DNA of 64,000 nucleotides from Sacculina carcini (taxonomy: Eukaryota; Arthropoda; Thecostraca; Sacculinidae), in NCBI GenBank assembly GCA_916048095.2, contig OU696573.1:5170608-5234607 (forward strand), given 5' to 3'. The translations under genes and the position numbers were made by a program. Positions within the stretch are counted from its first letter, which is position 1; each line of letters starts with the position of its first letter. The notes under the pieces were generated by a model. The model saw nothing but the letters and a program-made list of their open reading frames with translations. It ran no database searches and was not told the DNA's origin. This document shows, piece by piece, positions 55,035-64,000 of the stretch.

Positions 55035-55229
55035 TCAACGGCTCGATCCAAGCAGGCGGTGTTGATCTTGAACCACATCAGGCAGAGGTCGTACACCGGC
55101 GGGGTATACTGTGTCGACTCGTAGTCCACGCGCTGCTTCACCAGTCATCCAGCTGCTGTCGTCGTTGTGTTCAAACACCTGCAGCACTTCGTTGCGAATG
55201 TCGTAGATAAATATTCGACCGTCTTCCAT
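55035..55229 (-). other. Short conserved open stretch in LTR-D
   Basis: 64-residue frame starting MEDGRIFIYDIRNEV and containing DDSSWMTG and PLPDVVQDQH. The equivalent region of copy 1 (31345-31590) keeps most of the same residues. I do not recognise a domain. It may be a captured exon, a remnant of a structural gene, or a chance frame. Confidence 0.4.
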
Positions 55230-56970
55230 GGTTACTCGTCCCCATCTTTATCGCAGTTGTCTTTCAGGTTGCTCGGTGAACCGCTGGTGTTGTCTCGGCT
55301 CGTGTTGTTGATGATTTCGGCATTGACTTATCTCAGTCCGCTAATTGTTTTCGTTGTCGTTGTTAGTAGACTGTCAGTTGAGCACACGGTTGATCAGGGG
55401 TTCCAGCAAACTGTTGACTCAATCTCGCCTCTTCAGACCGAAAAACGGACAATTCTCGCCAGTGACTCATTGTTCTGTGTCTTTGTGGTAGCAGGATTGA
55501 GACAGGGAATTGAATGAAAAACGCATGCAATGTCCACTTGGAAATACGAAACTAATTTACAACAAGGTAGGAAAACAGAGGCTACATCCATGAGAAAAAA
55601 TAGACAATTAATAGGAAACAATTAATAGGAGCAATATCCATAGCCGTTTTATTTTTATCATTATGAGATATTATTGTATTTATAATTAAACCCAATTTCA
55701 CTATATTATCAAGCTGTCATATATTTATCTAGTTTTAAGAATATATTTTACACACTTACAGAGTAATGTTTCGTCTTTTGTAACTTTTAGTGCACACTTA
55801 CTTCGGCGTATATTCTCCATGATAATTACAATCTTCTTTATTGGTTGTTAATTGATGTCATAGCATACTTCTGTGTATGCCTCCAGTTCCAACTAACCGA
55901 CTTAGTCAACAATGTAACTGCTTCAATAACTCCGCTTGTTCATTAAGTAGCATGTTAAATGCTTTCAATTAAATGTCTTATGTATTTTCACAGTTAGACG
56001 GTTGACACAAGCCTCTTCTCCATTTGTGCCTCGTACATTATCTTGTTTCTCAATATTAATCGCATTCATATATCCATCAGTGAAGTCCATCAGACAGTAT
56101 CAGTCATCAGTCATCCATCAGTATGGAACTTTCCTCGATATCCGTCTCGTATTATATAACACCTTACACTCTCATTTTCTGGTATGAGATACACAGTGTC
56201 TACACCAACATCTACTTAATCTAGTCATTTAGTCATATATTCATCAGTCATTTAGTTATTTAGTCATCTGCGGCGTATCGTGCCCTGACGTTCCAATGCA
56301 TCTTATATGCCTTGCTATACATACTTTAAACGTATGTTCTTAAATATTTGTCACTTTTGACAGATAGTTTTACATTTCATTTCAAAAATTTCAATATCTC
56401 GTCCTGATTAAAAAAAAGTATTTGTCAGTGATTGTCTTCTCATATTTCTCAGTCGTATATAGTACATGTTTTGACAAAAAAATTCAGTCTCTGACTAACC
56501 CTCGCTGAGTGTGCACGTGTTTTCCGTCGCTCGTTCGCGCCCGGCTGTCTACGCTTCGCTGACGCTCACCGACGACAGATCCTGCTTTCTGCTAACGCTG
56601 AGTGTTCATTGAGTTATATTTCAGTTGTTTTATTATTATATTTGATTTAGCGTTATTTTGATTTTTCATTACTCGTTTTGTTCATTGATAATATTTGCCT
56701 TTTTAAAGGCGGATATTTTCTTCTTGCGAGCTCATTCATTTACTTTTAAGACTGTTTAAGACTTTTAAGTCAATTAATCTTTTTTTATTTCAGGTTATAT
56801 ATTTGAATTTTTATATTTTGTTTCTGAATGTGATTGAGAATCAGGGTTCGCAGCCATAGTTGCTTTGCAATCTTCCTGCTGAATTCTCTCATCACATTCT
56901 TTTTCGTCACTTTTCAGTTCAGTTTGTATATTATTTAATTTAACTTTGTCTATAAATATAAGTGTTGTTC

Positions 56971-58722
56971 ATGGATATATGTATTATTTTCTGTCTCATG
57001 TCTGTTTTGTTGATGTGGCGGGCCGAAAATTGTAGCCCCGCCCCGACGGCTAACGGCCGGTTTTCCCGTTTTCCGTCAGCGCCCAGCTCTTTCCTCGCAC
57101 TGAGGTGCCAACTAATTCTGTGTTGCTCTCATACTCTGTCTTTGTGGTCGCCCATTGGACATTTTGCCTTGCGATATGTGTTTAACAATGAGCTCTCAAT
57201 AAATTGTTCTCACATGTGTTTTCTAGCGTTTTTCTTGTGTGTTTATTTGTGTGTATGTTTGCTTTGTATTGTGTGTGTTGTATGCTTGTTTTTTGTTGTG
57301 AAATTTCGTATGCATGTGTTATGTGTTGTGTTTTTGTGTTCGCATGCGTCGTGCATTATGTGTTTATTTGTATGTCTGCTTTGCGTTGTGTGTGTGCCTT
57401 CTCACACCGTGGATTTGTCGTTTCTACTGATGATGTGTGGCGATGTTGAAATGAATCCCGGTCCTGCTCGACCACAAAAACGATTTTCAAATATACTTTT
57501 CGCCAACATCAGGGGCTTGTATAAGAACATCAGAGATTTGACAGCAGCCAGTCGCTCCAAGGACATCGTTATCTGTGCCGAAACGCTTGTGTCCGATTAT
57601 CGGGACCAATCTGAGCTCTTGATGCCAGGTTTCAGTAAGCCATTGCTAATCAAACGTGACTCAAAAAACAGGCGGCGTGGAACGGCAGTGTACGTACGCA
57701 AAGGCTTTTCAGCAACGAGAATTACAGCTCACGACTGCACTTGTCATGAATTTATGCTGCTGCGTGTCAACACTGCCTTGATGAATTTTTACATCTTTGG
57801 AGCCTACCGAAATCCAGACAGTAACGACTCTATCTACGAATGTCTCTTGTCAGCCATGTCAACAATTCAGGAGAAGGACACCAAGTCAGCATTTGTATTT
57901 GTGGGAGACATAAACGCCCATCACCGTGAGTGGCTCTTGTCGACATCTCCTACAGACGCTCATGGTAGAGCAGCATATGATTTCTGCAACATTTCTGGCT
58001 GCTCCCAAATGGTGTCCGGTCCCACACATCAAGCGGGAAACTGTTTGGACTTGGTTATGACAGACGTCTCAGATATCGTGAGTGTAAGCGTGCAAGCTCC
58101 AATAGGAAGTTCAGATCACTCGTCGCTGTCCGTGAAGTTGACATTGAGACAGAAGGTTTCTCCTTACACGATTTCAAGGCTCGTGCACATGAAGAACAAT
58201 GTTGACTGGGTGAAGGTGAATGATGAATTGAAAGCAATTAAAGTTTCAAATCTGCAGCAGAAGGAATGCCCCATCGATGCATTGAACAAATACATTACCG
58301 ATGTCATCTCAAGGAGAGTGCCTACTAAAAAACTACGTTTTCGCTCTGATGACAAAGCCTGGTTCACCAACGAATGTCGCAGCGCTCGTGAATCCAAGCA
58401 GGAGGCTTACCACAAGTGGCTCCAATCACGCTCAGCCGATTCATGGAATGTCTACACTGAGGCCAGACGGCATGCTGAGCATGTGTATTCAGAAGCGGAA
58501 ACACGTCACTCAAAGAAACTTGCTGAACAGCTAACATCTGCCAATGACGCCCACAAATGGTGGTCAACGTTGAAATCGTCAGTGTTTGGACATGACCTGT
58601 CTGTCCCTCCTTTATTTTCAGCGAACGGTGAGCTCAAAATCAACCCAACAGAGAAGGCAGAGTTGCTTATGGATTACTTCAATACCAAGCAATGTCAAGG
58701 GTCCATTCCGTCTGACGATTAA
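56971..58722 (+). CDS. LINE-2A N-terminal protein, 2A site and endonuclease
   Basis: 583 residues from the ATG at 56971. Residues 1-150 are very hydrophobic and cysteine-rich, with several possible membrane segments encoded by TG-rich DNA. The 2A motif follows at about residues 157-165, then an APE-like endonuclease: FANIRGLYKNI, ICAETLVSD, GAYRNPDSND, FVGDINAHHREW, CLDLVMTDVSD and GSSDHSSLSV. A basic linker ends at TAA 58720-58722. With 2A skipping, a membrane or signal-like N-terminal peptide would separate from an endonuclease starting with proline. The RT lies downstream in the same phase. Confidence 0.88.
   Translation: MDICIIFCLMSVLLMWRAENCSPAPTANGRFSRFPSAPSSFLALRCQLILCCSHTLSLWSPIGHFALRYVFNNELSINCSHMCFLAFFLCVYLCVCLLCIVCVVCLFFVVKFRMHVLCVVFLCSHASCIMCLFVCLLCVVCVPSHTVDLSFLLMMCGDVEMNPGPARPQKRFSNILFANIRGLYKNIRDLTAASRSKDIVICAETLVSDYRDQSELLMPGFSKPLLIKRDSKNRRRGTAVYVRKGFSATRITAHDCTCHEFMLLRVNTALMNFYIFGAYRNPDSNDSIYECLLSAMSTIQEKDTKSAFVFVGDINAHHREWLLSTSPTDAHGRAAYDFCNISGCSQMVSGPTHQAGNCLDLVMTDVSDIVSVSVQAPIGSSDHSSLSVKLTLRQKVSPYTISRLVHMKNNVDWVKVNDELKAIKVSNLQQKECPIDALNKYITDVISRRVPTKKLRFRSDDKAWFTNECRSARESKQEAYHKWLQSRSADSWNVYTEARRHAEHVYSEAETRHSKKLAEQLTSANDAHKWWSTLKSSVFGHDLSVPPLFSANGELKINPTEKAELLMDYFNTKQCQGSIPSDD
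57439..57465 (+). other. 2A translational-skipping motif (GDVEMNPGP)
   Basis: GDVEMNPGP preceded by LSFLLMMC. It fits the full 2A consensus (D-V/I-E-X-N-P-G-P with leucines upstream). In viruses and in some animal LINEs this makes the ribosome skip the Gly-Pro bond. The identical motif in copy 1 lies on the reverse strand at 2439-2465. Confidence 0.93.
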
Positions 58723-60267
58723 TCTGTCCTCGCCCCGAAAATCAAAGGCATTGCCTTCCGATCAAAAGAAGTGGCGAATCTCATGAAAGACCTTGATGCC
58801 CACGGAGGAACAGACCCTCTGAATATGTTTCCGCTATTTTTCAAGAACACGGCAGATACTCTAGCTCCGAAGCTCAGTGCTCTTTTCAGGCGCTTGATGA
58901 AGACTGGTTCGTTTCCATCATGTTGGCGGGTTGCGAATATCACGCCCATACCAAAAGGAACCAATTCAGCGGATGTTGCAAACTACCGGCCAATATCAAT
59001 TACGCCGATTCTGTCCAAAATATTCGAGCACTTGATATCTTCCAGACTGTCCAAGTACCTGGAGAGCAACAATCTGCTGTCGGAAAACCAATTTGCATAC
59101 CGCAAAAAACTCAGCACGACTGACGCTCTGCTTACTATCACGCATGAGCTCCAGCAAGTGCTAGACAAAGGCAGTGAAGCCTGGATTGTGCAGTTGGATT
59201 TCTCGGCAGCATTTGACCGTGTGAGCCACCAGGGCTTGTTGCAAAAACTGAGAAAGATTGGAGTCGGCGGCCGTTTGCTAAGTGTTTTGCATCAATTTCT
59301 ATCCAATCGCGTACAACGTGTTGCCATCGATGGAGCATACAGTGGCTGGCAGAGCATTGCGTCCGGTGTCCCGCAGGGAAGTGTGTTGGGTCCTATTTTG
59401 TTCAACATTTACACCGCTGACCTGTACACAACCACACGCAACCCTGTATATGGATATGCTGATGATATCACCTTGATAGCTGTAATTTCATCTCCTTCGG
59501 ACAGACCACAGGTGCGTCAAACGGTCAACGACGATCTCAGCAGCGTCCTGAAGTGGTGTGAGAGGTGGAATATGATGCTGAACACTTCGAAATCTAAATG
59601 CTTGTTGGTTTCTAGGTCACGTACCGTTCAGCCTTCACATGGAGCTATCCTCATAAATGACGCCCAACTCAACGTGTGTGATGAGCTCAAAATATTGGGA
59701 GTACATGTAGACTCAAAGCTCACGTTTGAGAGTCACATTCGGAAGCTAGTTTGTTCGGCATCGCGGAAACTGGGAATTATAAGAAAGGCATATCGGATGT
59801 TCGGTAGCAGCACAATCTCAAAAAGTTGTTTTCGCTGTTTCATTTTGCCAATTCTGGAGTACTGTGACCCCGTGTGGTCTTCTGCTGCGGATTGTCACCT
59901 CAATCTCATCAACAGAGTTGTTAGAGCTTGCAAGTTCCTCTGTGGTGACTTGGTTCTTGGTGATCTTTGCCATCGTCGAAAGGTCAGCAGTGTGTGCATG
60001 CTGTACAAGATCAAGCACAACGACCATCATCCGATGAGCAAGTCAATTCCTGATGATTTCGTGGCAGCAAGAAGCACACGGTTTACATCCAAACAGCATT
60101 CCCAGTGCATGGCTCCAATTCGTTGTCGTACAAAACAATTCCAACGTTGCTTTCTTCCGGCCACTGTGTCTACTTGGAACACGTTGAAGGAGGAGGCTTT
60201 CTTGCAGAGCAATTTGAACAAATTCAAGACCAAAGTAAATGAAATGCTACTGAAAGAGCGGAATTGA
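58723..60267 (+). CDS. LINE-2A reverse transcriptase
   Basis: Continues in the same phase after the TAA; first ATG at 58780-58782 (MKDLDAHGG). RT motifs: ANITPIPKGTNSADVANYRPISI, ENQFAYRKKLSTTDALL, WIVQLDFSAAFDRVSHQGLL, SGVPQGSVLGPILFNIYTADL, YGYADDITLIA (YADD 59455-59466) and LKILGVHVDSKLTFESHI, then a C-terminal region with ILEYCDPVWSSA. All core catalytic residues are present. Either the TAA is a fixed defect, or the RT is made by readthrough or re-initiation. Confidence 0.9.
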   Translation, partial: SVLAPKIKGIAFRSKEVANLMKDLDAHGGTDPLNMFPLFFKNTADTLAPKLSALFRRLMKTGSFPSCWRVANITPIPKGTNSADVANYRPISITPILSKIFEHLISSRLSKYLESNNLLSENQFAYRKKLSTTDALLTITHELQQVLDKGSEAWIVQLDFSAAFDRVSHQGLLQKLRKIGVGGRLLSVLHQFLSNRVQRVAIDGAYSGWQSIASGVPQGSVLGPILFNIYTADLYTTTRNPVYGYADDITLIAVISSPSDRPQVRQTVNDDLSSVLKWCERWNMMLNTSKSKCLLVSRSRTVQPSHGAILINDAQLNVCDELKILGVHVDSKLTFESHIRKLVCSASRKLGIIRKAYRMFGSSTISKSCFRCFILPILEYCDPVWSSAADCHLNLINRVVRACKFLCGDLVLGDLCHRRKVSSVCMLYKIKHNDHHPMSKSIPDDFVAARSTRFTSKQHSQCMAPIRCRTKQFQRCFLPATVSTWNTLKEEAFLQSNLNKFKTKVNEMLLKERN

Positions 60268-60449
60268 CTGTTGAGTCTTATTAATTGTATATTTATTCAT
60301 ATTTATTGTTATTTATTCATGCTTATTGTTATTTATTCATGCTTATTGTTATTTATTTTCTATTTATTTATATTTATTCCTATTTTACTCTCTATTTATT
60401 ACTATTTATCATTGGTTGTTGTTATTTATTAAATTATACTTTTACTCAG

Positions 60450-60670
60450 TGTTGGCTGTTGTTGTTTATTGAATCATATTTATTGTTGTTGCTGTTTATT
60501 GAGTCATATTTATTGTTGTTGTTGTTTATTGAATCATATTTATTGTTGTTGCTGTTTATTGAATCATATTTATTGTTGTTGTTGTTTATTGAATCATATT
60601 TATTGGTGTTATTGTTTATTGAATCATATTTATTTGTGTTGTTGTTACTTATTGAATCATATTTATATTT
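60450..60670 (+). repeat. 30-bp minisatellite in the LINE-2A 3' untranslated region
   Basis: About seven units containing TTTATTGAATCATATTTATT with variable TTG/CTG/GTG steps. The unit is a multiple of three and has no stop, giving a false leucine-rich frame (60285-60713). Confidence 0.9.
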
Positions 60671-61052
60671 ATTGTTGGATGTTTCTTTTTTGAATCATAT
60701 GTATTGTTCTTGATTATTTATTACTTATTTATTAATATTTATTCTTATTTATTGATGGCTGTTTTTTAATGAATCACATATTTATTGTTGATTGTTATTA
60801 TTTATTGAGGAACGTGGGCGGAGTGACATTATGGATTGTTATCGGATGATGGTTTATTATTTATTGTTATTTATTTATTATTTTCTTTCCAACTCTCTTT
60901 CTAGACTTATTTCTCTTCGAACTCTCTTTCTCTCTTAATCTTTTGGGCGCTTCCGGTACATGGGCCACCTTAGGGTGGTAATAGTGCTTGCACTCTTCCC
61001 ATGCTACTGGATTTGCCTGTAATTAATAATAATAATAATAATAATAATAATT

Positions 61053-61741
61053 AAAATATCAAAGTCCAATTGTACGCCATAATAATTATACAAATCCCAG
61101 CCTATTATCCAACTGTCCTTCAATTTCGTGTACTCTAATAGAATATTTAGTGTCAAAATTCACAAAAGACACCGATCATTTAATAAGTGCAATATTGTTT
61201 AATCTTGTCCCCTTTATACTAGTCAAACGCATCCTACAAGACATGCAACTTAGTTTCTTCACGCAATATTTCGATATTATTCATACATCGCACCCAGCAT
61301 CTACTAAAATATTGATTGGAGGTCCTCCTATATTTACCTAGCACATTGATTTTTAACATTAGCTGCAAAATTATTTCTGGGTTTTGCTTTCTGAACCACA
61401 AACTGACCATATTCAGTGGTGGTTTTAGTTCATTTTTTCATACTTAATATCACTGATATTTCCTGATCTATATTTACTCCATATTTCATCCAAATATATT
61501 TCTTATATTTCCTAATTTTATTCTGAGTAAGGCTCTGGATGCTGACAAGGCTTAAGGAGAATTGAGATAAAACTCACCTCACAGTTCATTGAGCCACCGG
61601 TGTGATCGACCGAACATAAAATTCGACACGATGATGCTATTCAGCAATAATTCTGTAGTTGTCTGGTCACTGCAGCAATTTGTAGTCGTACGGGTTGTCA
61701 TGGCTTCAATCAGTAGCTATCCGGGTCATCGCGGCACCAAA
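61053..61741 (-). other. LTR-D 5' leader with primer-binding site
   Basis: Internal LTR-D sequence next to the 5' LTR, with no coding domain visible. Minus-strand TTTGGTGCCGCGATGACCC (about 61723-61741) starts right at the LTR end and has the usual TGG of a primer-binding site; I cannot assign the tRNA. Confidence 0.75.
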
Positions 61742-62438
61742 TGTAACAGTGAGGATAATAATAATATGTTGTTATGTTGTTCTTCGTTCGGCTGATCGTG
61801 ATGTCTTGATAGTTCCTCTTGATGTTGTGTTCCGCGATAACAAGTAATAGTCACCCAGTCGTATTTTAATTGTGTATTTAGAAACCAGTCAAATCTACTC
61901 ATATAGCATAATAAGTCCTGAACCTAATCCTCTAATGACGACTTCATAACTGCCTGCCTGGGTGAGTGGTCCTCTGTTGTTAGTGTCACATCTTGACTGC
62001 CCTATCGTTGGTGAACCTAGTATCTCTAGCGTCTCCAGTCTCTAGTATCACCCCCCCTATTGTTAGTACAACACAGGTATATATACCCACGACCACAGGT
62101 CGTCGGCTCAATGTGCCACACTGAATCTCACCGGGCAAACAGTTCGGCTGTGCAACCTAGTTGCGAGCTATTTCTAAACACGATCTGACAGTACACAGGC
62201 GTGTTGCCACGATCTGCTCAGCCAAGTCAGACATACAAAAAAGATAATTAATCAACGGTCACACGTTGCCAAGCATATCAAGGGCAGTGTACTACTGACG
62301 TCACCCTAACACATAAATTAGCCTAACGACAGCTGCACAAGCAGGCCGCGAAAGAACGCGAACGTAAACTGAGATATAGAGAGAGAAAACCGAGTAAACT
62401 GATAGATAGAAAACTGGTCTGATTATAACTTTGTTATA
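61742..62438 (-). repeat. 5' LTR of LTR-D copy 2
   Basis: 697 bp, plus strand TGTAACAG ... TTTGTTATA, followed by GTAGC. Confidence 0.9.
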
Positions 62439-62605
62439 GTAGCACAGATATTAAGCTGCATATCAATTGCTAAATCCTAACAGCAGAAATGTTTACATTT
62501 CTTGATCTTCAGACCAAATATTCCATCTCCTTCCCTGTTTTATACTCATATATACTGTTTTTGTGCCTCTTATCTGCAAAAACTCACCAAACTTCGCTGT
62601 AAACT

Positions 62606-62893
62606 TGTAGCGCGGTGTATCAGCAAGGCACCGCTGCCTACTCAACACGTGGCTGCACTCTCTCCGCTCTCTCCAGAGCGTTCACGCGCTGCTGGCTTGC
62701 AGGAGCATCGCGCCACTGCGCGTGGCTTCAAGCGTTTGCGGACGTTTCCGACAGGCGCCGCCACGGGCACTGGCTGCGGCATCTGGCGTGTTTGTATGTG
62801 TGTGTGCATTTGTGTGTATGAGGCATGTAATTCATTAGTCGTCAAATAAATGCCTAACATCTCAGCATTGCGTCGCCTAACGACTCCGCTGCA
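62606..62893 (+). repeat. LTR-like sequence (LTR-H)
   Basis: TGTAGCGCGG ... CGCTGCA, 288 bp, with near-matching inverted ends, an AATAAA near 62847, and TTGGTGAACCC directly after the end, which looks like a primer-binding site. No second LTR or gag is seen before the window ends, so this is tentative. Confidence 0.5.
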
Positions 62894-64000
62894 TTGGTGA
62901 ACCCTGTGGGAACACTCTTCCCTTCTGTTTTGTTTGCTTTGCTTTCCATCGTCTTCATCCTCGCGTTTCATCTTCAGCATTTTCGGATTTTTGTCAAGAC
63001 TTTCTGCCGGCTCAGGAGGCTGCACGCGGCCATCACCATCAACGCTATCGCTGCACGGACGCGTCACCTCGACACAGCAGCGACAGCGGCCGGCTCCGAC
63101 GGGTGACAGCCAAGCTGGACGGCCCCCGGCAACGACGTCTGCTCTCCAGATACGCGCGCCTCGCCGACTCACTGGCGGCGCCTCAGCCTGGGCCTCATTC
63201 AGTTTTCTCACCCTAGCCAAGCACACCACAACGCACAAGCCTCCTGCAGCTCCAAAATTTCGCCGCTCGCCTTTCTCAAATCGCATCGTTCACCTCATCG
63301 TCACACACTTCTTCCACCACTCGTCCTCCGATCCACATCGTTTGTAACAATGTTTATATTTCATGCGGTGTTGTATATAACTTGTATTCTTATATCTTTA
63401 TTTAGTAATCGTTGATTGTTAGGTTTTCATAAATAAGGCCACTGGGTATTTGGTTTGGACTTTGCAATCATATGTGGGTGTTTAACATCGACTGCTTTCG
63501 CAATTGGAAGCGGTTTAAAACTTCCGTTGCCTATAGATGCTACAAGGTGAAATTCAAGATCCTGTGTGTACATTTTTGTGATTTAATTTTTGTGATTTTA
63601 ATTTTTATCTTTTTTAAATATTTACAAAACTCTTGCTAAGTGGTACTAAAATAAGATTAACTATATACTAAATAGCATGGTACAATCCTTTTTTTATTTG
63701 TCTGTGTAAAATGTGAAACAACCAAATAAACCAAAAAAACAATGTTTTTTGGGTTTTTTTTCTAAAAAAAAACCATGGTTGTGGTTTTTTTTTATAAGAA
63801 ACCCGGTTTTTTTCAAACCCTACATTCAAATGTAGCCAGTGGCCTGGCAACCCCATGTTGTGTGTGTGTTTTTTTATGATGTGCGTATGTAGTGTAATTC
63901 ATTGTCATGCTCACCCGTGATATTTATGATACATTCACTCACTCACTTACTTATCCAGTGTTTGTATCGCTCAGTGCACCACTAAAATACTAAAAGCGCT
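62894..64000. other. Unassigned right end
   Basis: 62894-63350 would be the leader if LTR-H is real; it is GC-rich, and its frames (for example 62934-63347) show no domain. 63350-64000 is AT-rich without genes. 63730-63830 holds A/T homopolymer-rich palindromes (AAAACCATGG; AAACCCGG) ending CAAACCCTA, which resembles the ends of some hAT-type non-autonomous elements. Confidence 0.45.

Larger units (their letters stand above)
56485..61052 (+). mobile_element. LINE-2A copy 2 (CR1/Jockey-group), near full length
   Basis: 5' untranslated region about 56485-56970, one long coding phase to 60267 split by a single in-frame TAA, a 3' untranslated region with a 30-bp minisatellite, and a (TAA)n tail at 61022-61052. 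It is inserted in LTR-D copy 2. The 5' end is set where LTR-D similarity ends and extends about 200 bp beyond copy 1. The clade is inferred from endonuclease/RT motifs and from published CR1-like LINEs carrying 2A sequences; not tested by phylogeny. Confidence 0.92.
53457..62438 (-). mobile_element. LTR-D copy 2: non-autonomous LTR retrotransposon with LINE insertion
   Basis: LTRs 53457-54152 (696 bp) and 61742-62438 (697 bp), about 1.5% different, flanked by GTAGC on both sides (53452-53456, 62439-62443). On the minus strand the order is 5' LTR, primer site, leader (61741-61053), then 56484-54153, then 3' LTR. LINE-2A copy 2 sits in the middle. Total internal sequence without the LINE is only about 3 kb, and no gag, protease, RT or integrase domain is visible, which suits a large non-autonomous (LARD-like) family. 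Copy 1 is at 8216-33065. Confidence 0.9.

Noticed and set aside
60285-60713. Leucine-rich 142-residue protein
   Set aside because: It is a translation of a TTATT-rich minisatellite in the LINE 3' untranslated region, with no start context or domain.
61742-62438. Independent solo LTR
   Set aside because: The GTAGC duplication pairs it with the LTR at 53457, and a primer-site-like sequence follows it, so it is the 5' LTR of one element interrupted by a LINE.
62642-63286. 214-residue minus-strand gene
   Set aside because: GC-rich frame with no recognisable domain; the plus strand here looks like an LTR end and leader, so coding status is unsupported.

Overview
This is a eukaryotic, almost certainly invertebrate animal, window made nearly entirely of mobile elements. 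I see no convincing host gene, rRNA, functional tRNA gene, CRISPR array or bacterial-style operon. The organism cannot be named from the sequence. A CR1/Jockey-group LINE with a 2A motif, GTF2IRD2/ZBED-like hAT transposons, a tRNA-derived SINE, an RTE-like LINE with a trinucleotide tail and CsRn1-type Ty3/Gypsy elements together suggest a repeat-rich marine or other invertebrate genome.

Layout. 1-3283: minus-strand copy of a LINE with a 2A peptide ('LINE-2A'), running off the left edge. 3284-3577: 3' end (polypurine tract plus LTR) of one LTR element. 3578-4303: a reversed gag-protease fragment of another. 4304-8215: a duplicated block (LTR piece + LINE + foldback piece) almost identical to 21017-24140. 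8216-33065: a deep nest. Its host is a non-autonomous LTR element ('LTR-D'), split into 8216-8524, 26207-26434 and 30781-33065. Into it went LTR-B (8525-21260), a LINE (21266-26206) and LTR-C (26435-30780). Inside the 5' LTR of LTR-B sits a foldback element (11582-16888) with 892-bp inverted arms. A hAT transposon (8574-11576) sits at its left edge and itself carries a SINE (10621-10958). An apparently intact RTE-like LINE (11927-15086) sits in its left arm.

33066-41454: a damaged pyrimidine-rich LINE containing LTR-E (34729-39863, CsRn1-type, tRNA-Trp primer site) and a probable solo LTR (40585-40835). 41455-45936: a 5'-truncated Ty3/Gypsy fossil (LTR-F). 45937-46245: 3' stub of LINE-2A. 46862-52704: LTR-G, a CsRn1-type element that looks whole. 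53457-62438: a second LTR-D copy on the minus strand, with both 697-bp LTRs and a GTAGC target duplication, interrupted by a near-complete LINE-2A (56485-61052). 62606-62893: a further LTR-like sequence; the rest to 64000 is unassigned.

The sequence can be read as a history of insertions because many target-site duplications are still exact: CGGAG, AATAA, CCTC, ACAC, GTAGC, TTCTATAC, TAACCTTGAT and CATGTAGGGAT. The main points of interest are the 2A motif in the LINE, the foldback element whose arms are built on 21-bp tandem arrays, the five-level nest, and the LTR-LINE chimera that has been duplicated as a unit.
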